Assembly: GCA_003342895.1 (NCBI GenBank)
Contig: PTFA01000011.1
Location: forward strand, 1,942,629-2,006,628
Direction of reading: 5' to 3'
Source of the DNA: Casuarius casuarius
Lineage: Eukaryota > Chordata > Aves > Casuariiformes > Casuariidae
DNA length: 64,000 nucleotides
Part shown: positions 27,401 to 38,246 of the stretch, in pieces
Numbering within the stretch: position 1 is the stretch's first letter
Layout: each line of letters starts with the position of its first letter
Notes under the pieces: generated by a model
Told to the model about the DNA's origin: nothing
Seen by the model: only the letters and a program-made list of their open reading frames with translations
Databases searched by the model: none
Program-made: the position numbers and the translations under genes

Positions 27401-30094
27401 AAGAAAAAACAAGACCAAAATTGCTTTGATACCACTGACCACATAACTTCTGTTCTCAAGAACACTCTAGGACCTTTTTGAACTTTTCTGCAAGCTTTGT
27501 GTTGCAGCTACTTTTGTGATTAAGGTGAAGTCAAAAGATGTACTAAGAGAGCTTGCTTGCATGAATTCTACATCTTTTATCTAGCGAAATTCCGTTTGCA
27601 TTTTAGCCTCACCTTCCCTTACTGCTGCAGGATGCAGGACAAGGAGTAAGCTCAAAATAAATAGAATATTTCAAAATCCTCAGCCAGAAGTATTCGGAGG
27701 TGATGAGTTGTTCTCCCTTCCCCAATCCTATCTGTATCCTGCAAATACAAAAAATGATTTTACTTTTTATGTAGTGATTTTTTTTTTCTAGCTAAATGTG
27801 TGGATCCCTGTGTTCACTTTAACAGCATCATCACTCCAATATATTCTCAGTTCATTGATCTGGAAATATTTTTTTATTAAACAGTGTCAGCAGAGATCCT
27901 CACAACTACATTCCTCCAGGAGCTGGAACTGTGGGAAAGAGGAAATTTCAAAATAAAGTCAGTATAAGTTAGAATAAAACTGTGAGTTTGCCACATTATT
28001 CTTGGAGTGACTGATACCCTATCCCATACGATATCTTGAAACACCAGGGAACTTGCCTTACTTTTATTTCTCTTTTTAAATCTTAAACATCAGGCCAAAT
28101 GGTTCTTATGCAGAGTTATGCTTTCTGTTTTCCAGTTACGATGCAACCATATGGTGTGTGGTTTCCTGTTTCCAGTATGGCATGTTTGTGAGGTGAAATC
28201 AAAGCCAAAGCAAGCAAGCCTTGAGATGGCAGGATACCGGGGCACAGTCACGTGGCTGGTTGCTGCCGAACATTAGGAAGGACTTTGCATAAAAGAAGCT
28301 CCTTCTACCAGGAAGCTTACCGGGAAGCAGGAGGAATATTTAGCCAGCTAAGCTCAGCAGGGCATGATAGCAACGGAGGAGTCTGTGGCTATTAAAGGAT
28401 TTATAACAAGGTTAAGTATCAGTAGTAAAGGTGTTTAGCACAAAACAAGAGTTTCCCCCTCGCCCCTTAGGTTTCCCTAGCTCCAATACGAAGTAGGGAG
28501 TAGCTAGAGCATTATACCCTCATGAAAACAACATGAGAAACATTTAGGATCAANCAGAGAAAAGAACTATCTCATTTTCTACTGAAAATGTTACTCCTTC
28601 TCCTGTAATGAATATTGAATAAATTTTTATCAGGCTCTTGCTTTTTACCTTGTTAAGTCTGACTTCAAGCATATCAGAAATGGAGCATTTTGTTAACCAC
28701 TCCCCTCCCCCCCCCCTNTTGATTTAAAGTAATCCAAATGAAAACATTCATTTTCAAAGCTAAAGNGGGTTGAGCAGCATACTCAAACAAAACCAAGGTT
28801 TCTTCACGGTAGGGCATAGTAAATCAACTGCTAAAATACATGGAAGAAAATAGTATGTGCTGAGAGTCAAAAGATGTGGTCTGAGGTCTCTTATATATCA
28901 TCAGGACAGATACTTCAACTTCATTGGTGCTGAAGTTATGAATTATAATAGAATGCACCAACAACATAATAAAATCCCACTCAAGAGAATGGCCTGTTTC
29001 AACCTTGACAATCACAGTGATTCAGTTTTCATAAGCAGATGTTGGAAACTCTATAAAACATTTTTGCCATATCTCACAAGAAAGCAGTCAACATTTTCTG
29101 ACACACGCAATCATTCAAGATGTCTTCATCACAAATTAATGTCAGAGCTACATTAACCACATTATAAAAAGCCTGAGGTTGCAAATAAGCCACAGAAACA
29201 AAAATAATGTAAATGTCTCTAACACCCTCTCTCTTCAAAAATCAGTCTTTATCTCTCTGAAATATACAGAAGTTTATAAAGATTGTAAGGTTAACAGACT
29301 GACTTGAATCTACATGCCTTTCTTTTGCTGTTACGTAAAGCGTAAAAGCAGTAACCTACTAAAGGAGTAACTTCTTTTTTATTTAGGTGTTGTCACTTGC
29401 CTTATTTTGTATCACTCATTTTAGCTGCACTCATTCTGCAGTATAAGCACACACAACTTTATGCCTAAGTTGGAAATCAGGGTCTATCACCTCTGTTTAG
29501 GCTCTGTTACAAATTCAAAACTGAAGCAAATTTACAGTCTACCAGGCAGAACTCAGCAAAGCTGCAGCTATGGAGTGCATCACTTCCTTTTAATGCTAAA
29601 GAAATTTTCTTGCTTAAAGATTCCTGCTTCTTCCTTAACTACAGTTCTCTTCTGAAGAAACAAGTTATACCTTTCTTATTTCAGGGGCTCTTTTATTCCT
29701 AATTATGCCTATTCAAATGCTTCTGCTTTTCACAGAGCTCATCTCTCTTCCCATCCTTAATTTTTGATAAAGTATGTGAGGAAAGGTATAGGGTTACATT
29801 TCTGTCACATTTAGGGTTTTTTCACATTTAGAGACTGGCAGGAAGAGGAAGAGGTGGCCATGCAGCCTCCCTGCAGAAACTCTGTGTGGGTCCATTTAGC
29901 TTCTTTAAAATATGTCAGAGAAAAGGAAGATGAACCAATTACCTCTTACATATGAATCTGTCTAATTTCAGGTTGAAAAAGCATTCTGTGAAGCCATAAC
30001 AGAGCAAAACCATTGCTTGACTCAGTGGGAAAAGTATGACAGGACAAAGCTGTCTGCTAATGTTTAAAGCTCAGAGGTGAAGAGGAAGACTTTT
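24489..30094. other. unannotated AT-rich non-coding DNA
   Basis: No gene or well-supported repeat is seen. A C10 run lies at 28707-28716 next to an N at 28718, a place where base calling is often uncertain. The stretch 28200-28420 is slightly more GC-rich than its surroundings, with a few CpG sites, but no coding frame or promoter structure could be supported. Confidence 0.5.
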
Positions 30095-30372
30095 GCAGAC
30101 CAAACAAGAAGTAATAAATAGAGGAACGGCACACATTTAAAGAAGTATAATATTGCTGAATGCAGAAAAGAGATTCCTGACTGAGAGATTCCTGAGATTT
30201 ATTGTGCTGTGGAACCATCTCCTGGGGCAAGTTGTGAAGGCCCAAATCTTATAGCACAATTAGAAGCACAGTGAAGAAAGGAAGATATATTGCATGGAAA
30301 ACTCCTGCGCTGACAGAAAGATAAAACAGATGGACTGATAGATCCTTTACAACTGTGAATCTATGATTCTCT
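30095..30372 (+). repeat. old CR1 LINE 3' fragment
   Basis: The segment follows the layout of the CR1 3' region: an ACAAGAAGTAAT block near 30100, then GTGGAACCATCTCCTGGGGC and AAGTTGTGAAGGCC near 30210, then GATGGACTGATAGATCC near 30330, and finally CTATGATTCT, the CR1 3' end signature. It is diverged, with many small changes, and lacks the upstream ORF2 region, as expected for an old 5'-truncated insertion. CR1 elements encode an endonuclease/reverse transcriptase, but no coding part survives here. Confidence 0.65.
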
Positions 30373-32734
30373 GACTTGGAGGTTCCTGTTGCTTAATTAG
30401 TTACGTTAGTTTCAGCTGAACTGTTATGACGTGATAGTTATTGTGCAAAGTAAAATCAATAGGTGCATGTCGGTACCACACTGTATAGACTACACTGCAT
30501 CCAGTGTAAGGCAGAGGAGGAATTCACTAGCTATGTAAAATTGTCAGCTCTAAATTTCTAAAAAAAAAGGGGGGGAGGGGCAAGCTGCTAACATTTAAAA
30601 AGTGGAAAAATATCTCCTGCACAGCAGGTTTATACTGGATAATATAAAACCTTGTTGTTCTGCAATGTGATTTCCCTAAGCTTTGGTATCAGTCCTTGGA
30701 GAGAAATTACAGTTAGGATAGTGGATATCATAAATTGGACATCAATTGCTGACCACTATTTTCCAGGGAGGAAAATGAGTCAAGTGTATAAATTATTGCA
30801 ATTTTAATACAGACTAAATTGCTATATAGTGGTTCTAATTTATATAAATTAATATATAGTGGTTGATGGCAATTGTAATCTCAACAGTAATCTCATGTAC
30901 AATGGCTCTGTTTAGTCCCAGTTTTAATTTCCAGTGGGAAACTTAACAATCATAGAAGTTGTCAATGATAAAAAAAAGATGTCATTGTACTGACCTCTTT
31001 ATGAAATCCTGAGTTTCTGTTCTGTTCGAGCTCTCCATTGACTTCAGCAAACTTCAGCTCAGGCCAGTGAAAAAAACACTGTATTCTACCTGGACAAAAG
31101 AAGCAGACACAAGCTATCTGTTTCAGATCGCAAATGGAAGACTGCCATCAGCAGAACCTTTTTTTTTTCTTCCAGAGAGCAAAGTCTCAAGGAACAGGAG
31201 AGCAGGCCTTTTTGACCCTGAGAATACTCAACCAGTAGGGCTTTGGATCAGGAAAGATGTCAACTGGTGGCAATGGTCCCCATGTCTGCTCAGTCCGTGG
31301 CTTCTTGGTTGAGATAATAAGGATATAATGGTTTTAATGAAACGCACACTTCAGCAAACTGAAAATAGATCATTTCAACAAGGCTAAAGCAACATAGGAT
31401 AGTAAATTTTTGTCAGGTTTACTGACAAATAAGAATAGACTTTAATTACTGAAAGAAAATTTTAATGTTTTTCTTGAGAAATAGATCCATATAGATTTGG
31501 AGATTTCTATTACATTCTGGATTACCTATTTCATTGCATATAAAATGTTTCTGTTCTTTATGAGTCCTGACAGAATAACTGCATTTTGCTCCTTCTACAG
31601 AAAGGAAAAGTTAAAAAAAGCAGAGTTTAGAGCCCCTCCAATTTGGGCTGGGAGCTGGTTTCCAGCCTTGTTAGTAGCACAATTTTTATGGCACTCTTGG
31701 TCAGCATGTGCTTAATCTGCTAGTAAAGTGGGTTTAATATGTTCTGTGAGCTGGTGAGTTTCAGAGACTCATTGCTTTAAAGACACCTAGAATACTTGCA
31801 TTTAAGAAACTTCAATGTATTTTGTTATAATGGTCACTATCAAGCTTAGTCACTTAGTCACATCACCTAGACCTAATAGCATTGTCTGAGTGTAATGCAG
31901 CTGTGTTGCAGGTCATATATTCTTACTGTGCTATAGAATTTTTCTGTTGATGCTTGTGTTTAAAAAAGCAACTTAGACAAATAACATGGCAAGTAATAAG
32001 AAATACAAGAGACTAAGCTTTCCTCAGGTTACCAATTTTGCTGCTCTTGCTCTTAGAAAACATTTATTTCATTTGCCCATTTTTGAGCCAGGATAATGAC
32101 TGTAATATACCTTCAGTTTTTTAAAAAACATTATTTAAAAATATGAATTTTCAGCCTTGTATTGCTTGCATTTAACCTGCCATGAGAATTCAAAATATTA
32201 AAAGATACAGATCTTTAATGAGTGTAAGTTATTTTTCCCTATAGCTTAATTGCCAAGATCATTTTGATGCTTCCAGGCAATGTTTGAGCAGCTGTGAAAA
32301 AAATTTGCATGTCCACAGAGTACAATACTGTACACAGTACAGACATCTGCAGGGAAAGCTAGCCTCACAGAATATACTTACAGCTCTGCTCAATTAAATA
32401 AGGTGTGTATGTATTCTACAAAAATGTGCTATTCCACAAATAACTTAAACAGCTTTCCAAGATGGATGAGTATGTAAAGAAATGACCTGCTTACATATCT
32501 TTGTGCTTCCTGCCTAAGAGATTTGGATATTACAAACCATCTAGTATCCTTTACAATGTTTGGATGGTTAGAATGGCATCCGATTTGAACAGTTGTTTGG
32601 AGAAAGATGCCTAATTTTGTCTCAGTGACATACAATACCTTAGCGTAAAGAAGAGTAATGAAACTGTAAGAGGAAGAAATAAACTGAGACCTATATCAAC
32701 AGAAAAACATGACATCTCTTTCCATTTACTGCAG
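30373..32734. other. unannotated non-coding DNA
   Basis: No gene is recognised. Small landmarks are an A8/G-rich run at about 30560-30578 and a duplicated ATATAGTGGTT motif near 30822-30864. Short open frames have no recognisable protein features. Confidence 0.5.
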
Positions 32735-32806
32735 GTGCGGTGTTTGACAACCCTTAGCCTCTGGAAGATGTGCTTTCTAAGGCAATATATTCCTAACCAT
32801 AATTAG
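32735..32806 (+). other. exon-like segment, probably non-coding
   Basis: A 72-nt interval is bounded by a good acceptor (TTTCCATTTACTGCAG ending 32734) and a strong donor (GTAAGT at 32807-32812). It is open in one frame up to a TAG that forms its last three bases. In the frame needed to join the next exon-like segment (33283-33412) it has a stop near its start, so if the two are spliced together it can only be untranslated. It could equally be a chance pair of splice motifs. Confidence 0.2.
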
Positions 32807-33282
32807 GTAAGTGGCATATCCTGTTCTGTATAGGTTATTCGTATCTGATACATGTTTAATTTTATCAGTAAGCCAAGCAGACACTAGCTGCCTTTAACAA
32901 GAGAGAGTAGAGAAGTGTAAAATGGACCAAAAGGTTTAAACTCTTAAATCTGCTTCTAACAGGCTGTCCTGCAAAAAGAGGGTGCCCCAAAGAGAGTTCC
33001 TGAATAGTTTTAAGAATCAGTGCAGGTTTCTCGCCCAGTTCCATTTATCTTAGGTCACAGACACGCATCCTTTCCCAGCCACGGATGTGGTTGCTGTCAA
33101 AGCACCGTCAGCCTTCCTCCAGCAAGGAGCTTATCCCTGTTTCCCTGCTTGTGGTTGCCTCCACAGCAGAACTACTAGGGCATGTTAGCCCTCTCTGATG
33201 CATTTCAGTCAAGATGAGTTGCAGGAGTGTAAACAGTTTAAATAGCAAGATTTTACTAATGTTCATTATTTTTATTCATCAG

Positions 33283-33412
33283 CTTGGAGGGGAAGGGGGA
33301 GAGATGGATGAAGGAGAACCTTTTCCAGGACTGTGCATCCACAGTAAGATGTATTGAGCTCCAACGAGGTGCACTACCAGAGAATGTAATGCCACGACTT
33401 CGGCATGACAAG
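33283..33412 (+). other. candidate coding exon A of an unrecognised gene
   Basis: This 130-nt interval follows a pyrimidine-rich acceptor (ATTTTTATTCATCAG ending 33282) and ends at AAG before a GTTAGA donor. One frame is open for all 43 codons, using one leftover base at the start and ending in phase 0. An ATG in that frame lies at 33308; an earlier out-of-frame ATG at 33304 has the better start context and would weaken translation from it. From 33308 the reading would contribute 35 residues, mixed charged and hydrophobic, with two cysteines. Its base composition is a little richer in G and C than the neighbouring DNA. I do not recognise the product. It joins candidate exon B (38179) in phase. 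Confidence 0.22.
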
Positions 33413-33769
33413 GTTAGAGTGATCCGTGCATACAGCAGTCATCACTAGGTTTTCCTGTACTGTTCCCTCCTCTATTGGTTCTTATAGTAATGGCTGTAAA
33501 GGTTTGGGGGATGGCAAAACGCAATTCTGGAGCCAAACGTTAGGTGACAATAACAACAAAAGAGGCAAAATGGCTGAAGTGGGGTAAGAGAGACAAATAA
33601 AGACATGTATAAAAATCAAATCACACAAATCACACAAATCCACAATCACAGGTCAGTATCTTAACCATGCTTTATCACAGAATTGTTGAATTTTCCAGAG
33701 ACTACATACACCTTAGTTAGTTGTTTCATTCTCTGTGAAATCCTGTGGAGTAAACAGTCATTTCCATTT
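33413..33769. other. unannotated non-coding DNA with a short tandem motif
   Basis: No gene is seen. Near 33614-33648 the unit CACAAATCA is repeated imperfectly in tandem. The remainder has no recognisable repeat apart from a weak, unsupported similarity to a reversed CR1 3' end near 33674-33700. Confidence 0.5.
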
Positions 33770-33900
33770 GCCTGAAAGAAAACTAGTGACCAGCCCAAGA
33801 AAATTTAAATGAAGAGACAGAAACCATAGCCTGTGTCAGGGGCAGAATTACAGCAGCAACTCTGGCATTTCACTTCTTTGTCCACAGTGTTACTGTTGGT
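33770..33900 (+). repeat. possible tRNA-SINE/MIR-like relic
   Basis: The order of motifs CTAGTGACCAGCCCAAG, CTGTGTCAGGGGCAGAATTA and a following AACTCTGGCATTTC-like block parallels the ancient amniote SINE layout of AAGTGACTTGCCCAAGG, GTGGCAGAGC and GAACCCAGGTCTCC. The match is partial and judged by eye. A second piece of similar character lies at 35330-35396. Confidence 0.3.
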
Positions 33901-33999
33901 GACTCCAAATAACTTCATTTTATTCTTGTTACTGAAACAATTGGCTTGCATCCACTTGCAATATTTCCAGCTGTACTCCCTTTATATTTGTTTCTATTT

Positions 34000-34630
34000 T
34001 GTACACTTCTGACCATATTTTTCATAATTACCACATGCCAATACAATTTATTAAATAAATGTGGAAAAACATTTTTCTTTTGAGTTGATATTACAACTCT
34101 AGGCTTTGATAGCCCCTTAAAATTTCTTCATTTTTCAAGGCATAGGTAAATATTTAAAAAAATACTGTAGATATTTAACTTATATTGTTTTTTCAGCACA
34201 TGTTATACATTTTAATGTTTAATTGGTCCTGATTTTTATGACAGGTAGCATTTTCAAAAAAAAATGCCTTTCTGTTTTCTTCATAACTTGAGAAACTAAT
34301 CTGGAACCAATCTGAAATGGACTACATATTTGACATTCAAATTTTGGTGCCTTAATTTTTTGGTGGCATTTTCCTGGTCCATGCTCCATTAAGTAGGTTA
34401 ATTCATTTTGTTTCAGAACATTATTGTGAACAACAGCATGCCATTAAATATCTGACTAATCAGAAACAGATAATGAAAATAATGTCATTCCCTTTATAAA
34501 CACTAATGTCCTGACAATTCACAGATTATATTTACAAAGACACTTGGGTTTTGGTGCCTTTAGCACGTTCTAATCAGAGTGTAATCAAGTGCATTTCAGT
34601 CTAATTCTACTAAATAACTTCTCATGAATT
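34000..34630. promoter_or_regulatory. possible conserved non-coding element
   Basis: The stretch is AT-rich and repeat-free, with many ATTA/TAAT homeodomain-type motifs, TAATCA pairs near 34571-34586 and several ATTTAAATA/TTTATT tracts. This texture is typical of developmental enhancers in gene deserts. Conservation cannot be judged from one sequence, so this is an inference from composition only. Four short runs of A or T of 8 or 9 bases lie within it. Confidence 0.2.
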
Positions 34631-35224
34631 CTTTAGCATTGACAAAAATAAATTAAAACATACTGTTTTTTCTACACATTGGGCTGGTATCTGTGCTAAA
34701 GAACAGAACAGAAAAGAACAGAAGCAGTGCCTAATGGTTGTGTTTGCAGCAAGAGGGCCAAATAGCCAGAAAATGGGAACAGTGTAGCAAATAATGTTAA
34801 TAAGAAGTGAAAATGTGTCAAAGTAAAATTTTAGACCTCTGTGAAAAGATAGCATGCTACAGTAATCATACAGGAAGCAACAACAAGAATGTGACTCTCT
34901 CTTTTAAACCAGTTTCATACAGTCAAAGATTCTAAAGAGAGAAATCTGCTTAGGAATGCCAGACTCGTGTAATATTAACAAAACCACTGCTGTAATATGG
35001 TAAAGTACAATATCATGTTCTAAGAAATGTCTGCTAAACAAAGAGGGCTGAGAAAGGGGAAAAATGGATGGATGACTATTTAGGGTTCTAAGTAACGGCA
35101 TAGCCAGTTAGGAAAATACAGGTAAAAGTCGTCCAATCTATGCAAGTTAGAAAAAATGATGGTAACATAAATGTTAATGCTAAGCTTGCCTAACAAATAT
35201 TTTTCTTCTGAAAACTAGTTTCTA

Positions 35225-35256
35225 GAATGCTTAGTGACCACTGAATGCTTAGTGAC
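35225..35256. repeat. short tandem duplication of 14 bp
   Basis: GAATGCTTAGTGAC occurs at 35225-35238 and again at 35243-35256, an 18-bp period with a diverged 4-bp spacer. This is a small local duplication with no evident function. Confidence 0.9.
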
Positions 35257-35329
35257 TCTCCGAAACCTGCTGGTCAGAGTGTCATAGAGTCATTTTAGTG
35301 TGCATATCAGATTGATTAAGCAATGAATA

Positions 35330-35396
35330 ACCAAGCTGGGAGTTGAACTCTGGCCTCCTAATTATCATGTATAAAGCTTTGTGCTACCTTGTTCAG
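35330..35396 (+). repeat. possible tRNA-derived SINE relic
   Basis: AGCTGGGAGTTGAACTCTGG followed by CCTCCTAATTATCATG and GCTTTGTGCTACC resembles the tRNA-like block found in old amniote SINEs (GCTGGGAATTGAACCC, GGTCTCCTGA, GTGCTCTATCCACT). The GTTGAACTC piece corresponds to the B-box-like GGTTCGAATCC in altered form. Only this block is recognisable, so the assignment is tentative. Confidence 0.35.
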
Positions 35397-36792
35397 AATG
35401 CTTTTAGTGCATATCCAGTCTTGGATACCTATATTCTACACTGCAGTTTAAAACACAGATCATCCTTCTGACCCTTCTGAACCACAGGCATTTATCATGA
35501 AGAACTCTACAAGTTCCCATCTTTTTTCTGAGACATTTTAATGGCACTAATATAAAGAAAAAATCAAGTGAAGCTTTTGCACTCACTAGCCAGTTGTCAG
35601 CTTACAAATGAAATTTTCTCCATTTGGAATTATCTCACTAGGAAAAAACAAACAAAATAAAATTCAGGAGTGTAGAGGAAATGGCGAGCTCCATCAGATT
35701 TTGGCAAACACAGTAGTACATGTTCATATGCATTTTTTTCATTACATATTATAGCAAAGGAACCACTGAAATGTTCTATTGTGCTGTGGAGCCTTGGGAT
35801 ATTTTTGTAAGTTTAATAAAGCTCTAGCTACAATTTATAGCAGGTTAGTAAATGATTCAAAACAATTCAGGTAATTATTACTCATGTATCATAGAACAGT
35901 CAGGAACACACAACTTTAGATTGAGTATAATCATATATTATAATCAGCTAATTCCTTGTACTTCTTATCTTTGAATAAGCTACTCACATGTGTACTTCCT
36001 CATAAACTCTACCACCTATTAATTAACACACTATAGAAATACCGATCACACTTTATATTGAAGTTATATTTCTCATTTCTCATGGAGAAAATAGAACTGT
36101 GTGCTCAGCNGGACATTGCAATATATATCTTTATTTCAGCAAGGAAGACATCTTTGATTACAGAAAGTCAAACACAGTCTCTGTGCCAAAAATTAATAGA
36201 TCTTTCTGTTTCATTTCATCTTTAATAAGTTATTTTATCTTTAAGTGCATGGCAACCTCACATGTTTGCACAAAGTATAGGAAAGGAGGAGAAAAGAAAA
36301 ATCTTCATATGCAGGCAGAATTTCTTTCGTCCACCAGAGCTGCTTGAATGCCTCTTCAGCATTTACCTTTAACCAGAACAGATTGAAAATGTTAGCACTG
36401 AAGTAAACAGATGGTGTCAATAATGACTGATACTCATTGGAATTCTCTAAACACAGGCATTTTCGTAGATTGTCAAGCAGCACATATTGTAATCAAATGA
36501 TACAAGTTACCTGTAGGAATAAAAAATGTGAACAAGACCAACCCATTTTAAAGTTAGGGTGCTTAAAACTGGTCTTTTCATTACATTCACTTCTAATGTA
36601 GCTTGATTTTCAGAAGTGATGAGGTGAAGTTGATAGCAATTAGTCTCAATGTTTTTAATAATCATGTAATAAAAAGTTAATGCATTAACTGGCCAAATTC
36701 TCTGAAAATGATTAAGTCTTTGAAGAGTACCACCCACAAACCAAAGTCACATCCAAGCTGATGGACTCCTAGCAGACACATGGAATTAACGC
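35397..36792. other. unannotated AT-rich non-coding DNA
   Basis: No gene or repeat is recognised. Short opposite-strand open frames (36241-36483 and 36507-36737) lack supportable features. Confidence 0.5.
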
Positions 36793-36850
36793 ATTTGCAT
36801 CCCTGCCTCCGTAATCACTGCATTCTAATAAACACGAGGGTATATAAATA
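36793..36850 (+). promoter_or_regulatory. octamer plus TATA motif pair
   Basis: A perfect POU octamer ATTTGCAT (36793-36800) lies 40 bp upstream of a strong TATA-type motif TATATAAATA (36841-36850). This order and spacing resembles octamer-TATA promoters such as those of some histone and immunoglobulin genes. A start site would be expected about 25-30 bp downstream, near 36875. No coding first exon is visible there. It lies inside the large gap between candidate exons A and B, so it could in principle start a transcript using exons B-D. Motifs this short also occur by chance in AT-rich DNA. Confidence 0.2.
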
Positions 36851-38178
36851 GGATTGATGTCATTTGTCCCATGATCTTTACAGCTCACTTGCCTCATACT
36901 CTAGATGTCAGATGTCCATGCAGAAGCCAAGTAGTTCTTTTTTGTGGAAATCTTTTAAGACCATATAATGAGTGAATCCACGGGAAGCCATTCCAGATGA
37001 TAGTAACATGGAGTTTAGCTCATGCATGTGACTGAAAAAGTGCTGTTTAGCGAGGCACTGGGAATTGAAACTGTGGTTTCAATTTGGTTTAAGTGGTTTA
37101 GAAAAGACAGTTGCTGAAAGGAATTAACTTAAAAATTGAACAGTAAGAATGATTTTAAATGTATTATCTCATGTAAGGTTCTGCTATCTTGACTGATGTG
37201 ACAAGTCCTCATTACTAAACAAGATCTTCTCCCCTGTCACAAGTTTATAGGAATGCTACTTGCTATTTTGATACGATTAAAATAACAATTACATAAAAGC
37301 ATGCATGAATAAATAGATTATGCTCAGTGGTTTCCATTGTTAATATAATTCTGTAAAACTAATATATGGTACCAGATTCCCAGCAGCAAGATCAATCCTG
37401 CTGCTTACCATTTCAGAAAACTAACCTATGTCAGCCGACTGACCTGTTGTGCAGTGTAAAGTTACCATATTCTAAGACAAGAAAAGGAGAGCCCCTATGT
37501 GTATGTGCATACGTATCTGTGGAAGCTGTACTGCAGAGAGGTAACTGCATTCAGATTTTGTACAGGTATAATACAGGAGGATATATCTTGATGACACAGT
37601 TGAAAGTNGAGACAGACAATTGTTTGCTAGCTGATACCTAATTACTTATTGTTGAGTGCATTCTATTTAATAAGTGCACACAGTGAGAACCTATGGACTA
37701 AATCCTTTAGTATTTTTCTCTTTGTGAAGGTCGGTGAACCTGTGTAAAACGAAATGTTACCAAAAGATATCTCCACGCTCAAGTCTTAGTCCCATTTTAG
37801 AGAGTCAAAAATAACTTCACAAGAGAGCAGACAATGGAGTTTTTCAGCTATTGAGATCAATTTCCTTCCATAGTGAATGCATGCAGTAGAAGAGCTGAAT
37901 TTGATGCTGGGTGCTTTTATTCATATATTCAAATGAACATCATTCTGCCTGCTGATTGCTGAAATAATCTGGTTTATTTTAGAAAAACAAGCACTGCCTG
38001 AAGCTTACCAACATAAAATCTCACTTCTAAAGCCATTTTTGTGCAAACCTACAACACTATGCTCCTGTCTTTTATTTAACAATGGTATTTTTGAACTTCA
38101 GAAATATTATCACCTACTACTATTTGGTTAGATACACTTTGTGCTATATGAATTGCTTTATCTTATTTATTTTGACAG
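36851..38178. other. unannotated AT-rich non-coding DNA
   Basis: No gene or repeat is seen. One 91-codon open frame (37366-37641) contains an N and has no recognisable domain. If the exon chain described here is real, this would be intron. Confidence 0.45.
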
Positions 38179-38246
38179 AGCACAAGATTGATCAAAAACT
38201 ATAAAAGCTTTCAAACTCCTCGAAAGGTGCACTACAATGGAAAAAG
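38179..38246 (+). other. candidate coding exon B of an unrecognised gene
   Basis: A 68-nt interval is preceded by a pyrimidine-rich acceptor (CTTATTTATTTTGACAG ending 38178) and followed by a weak donor (GTTGGG at 38247). It is open for 22 codons in the frame entered from exon A (phase 0) and leaves two bases, which are completed by the first base of exon C. The predicted peptide is basic, rich in Lys and Arg. An alternative donor at 38227 (GTGCAC) would give a 48-nt exon that does not fit exon C in phase. Product unknown. Confidence 0.2.

Noticed and set aside
33660..33705. Possible reversed CR1 3' end (ATCACAGAATTGTTGAA)
   Set aside because: Only a short stretch is similar and the expected following GGTTGGAAGGGACCT-like block is absent.
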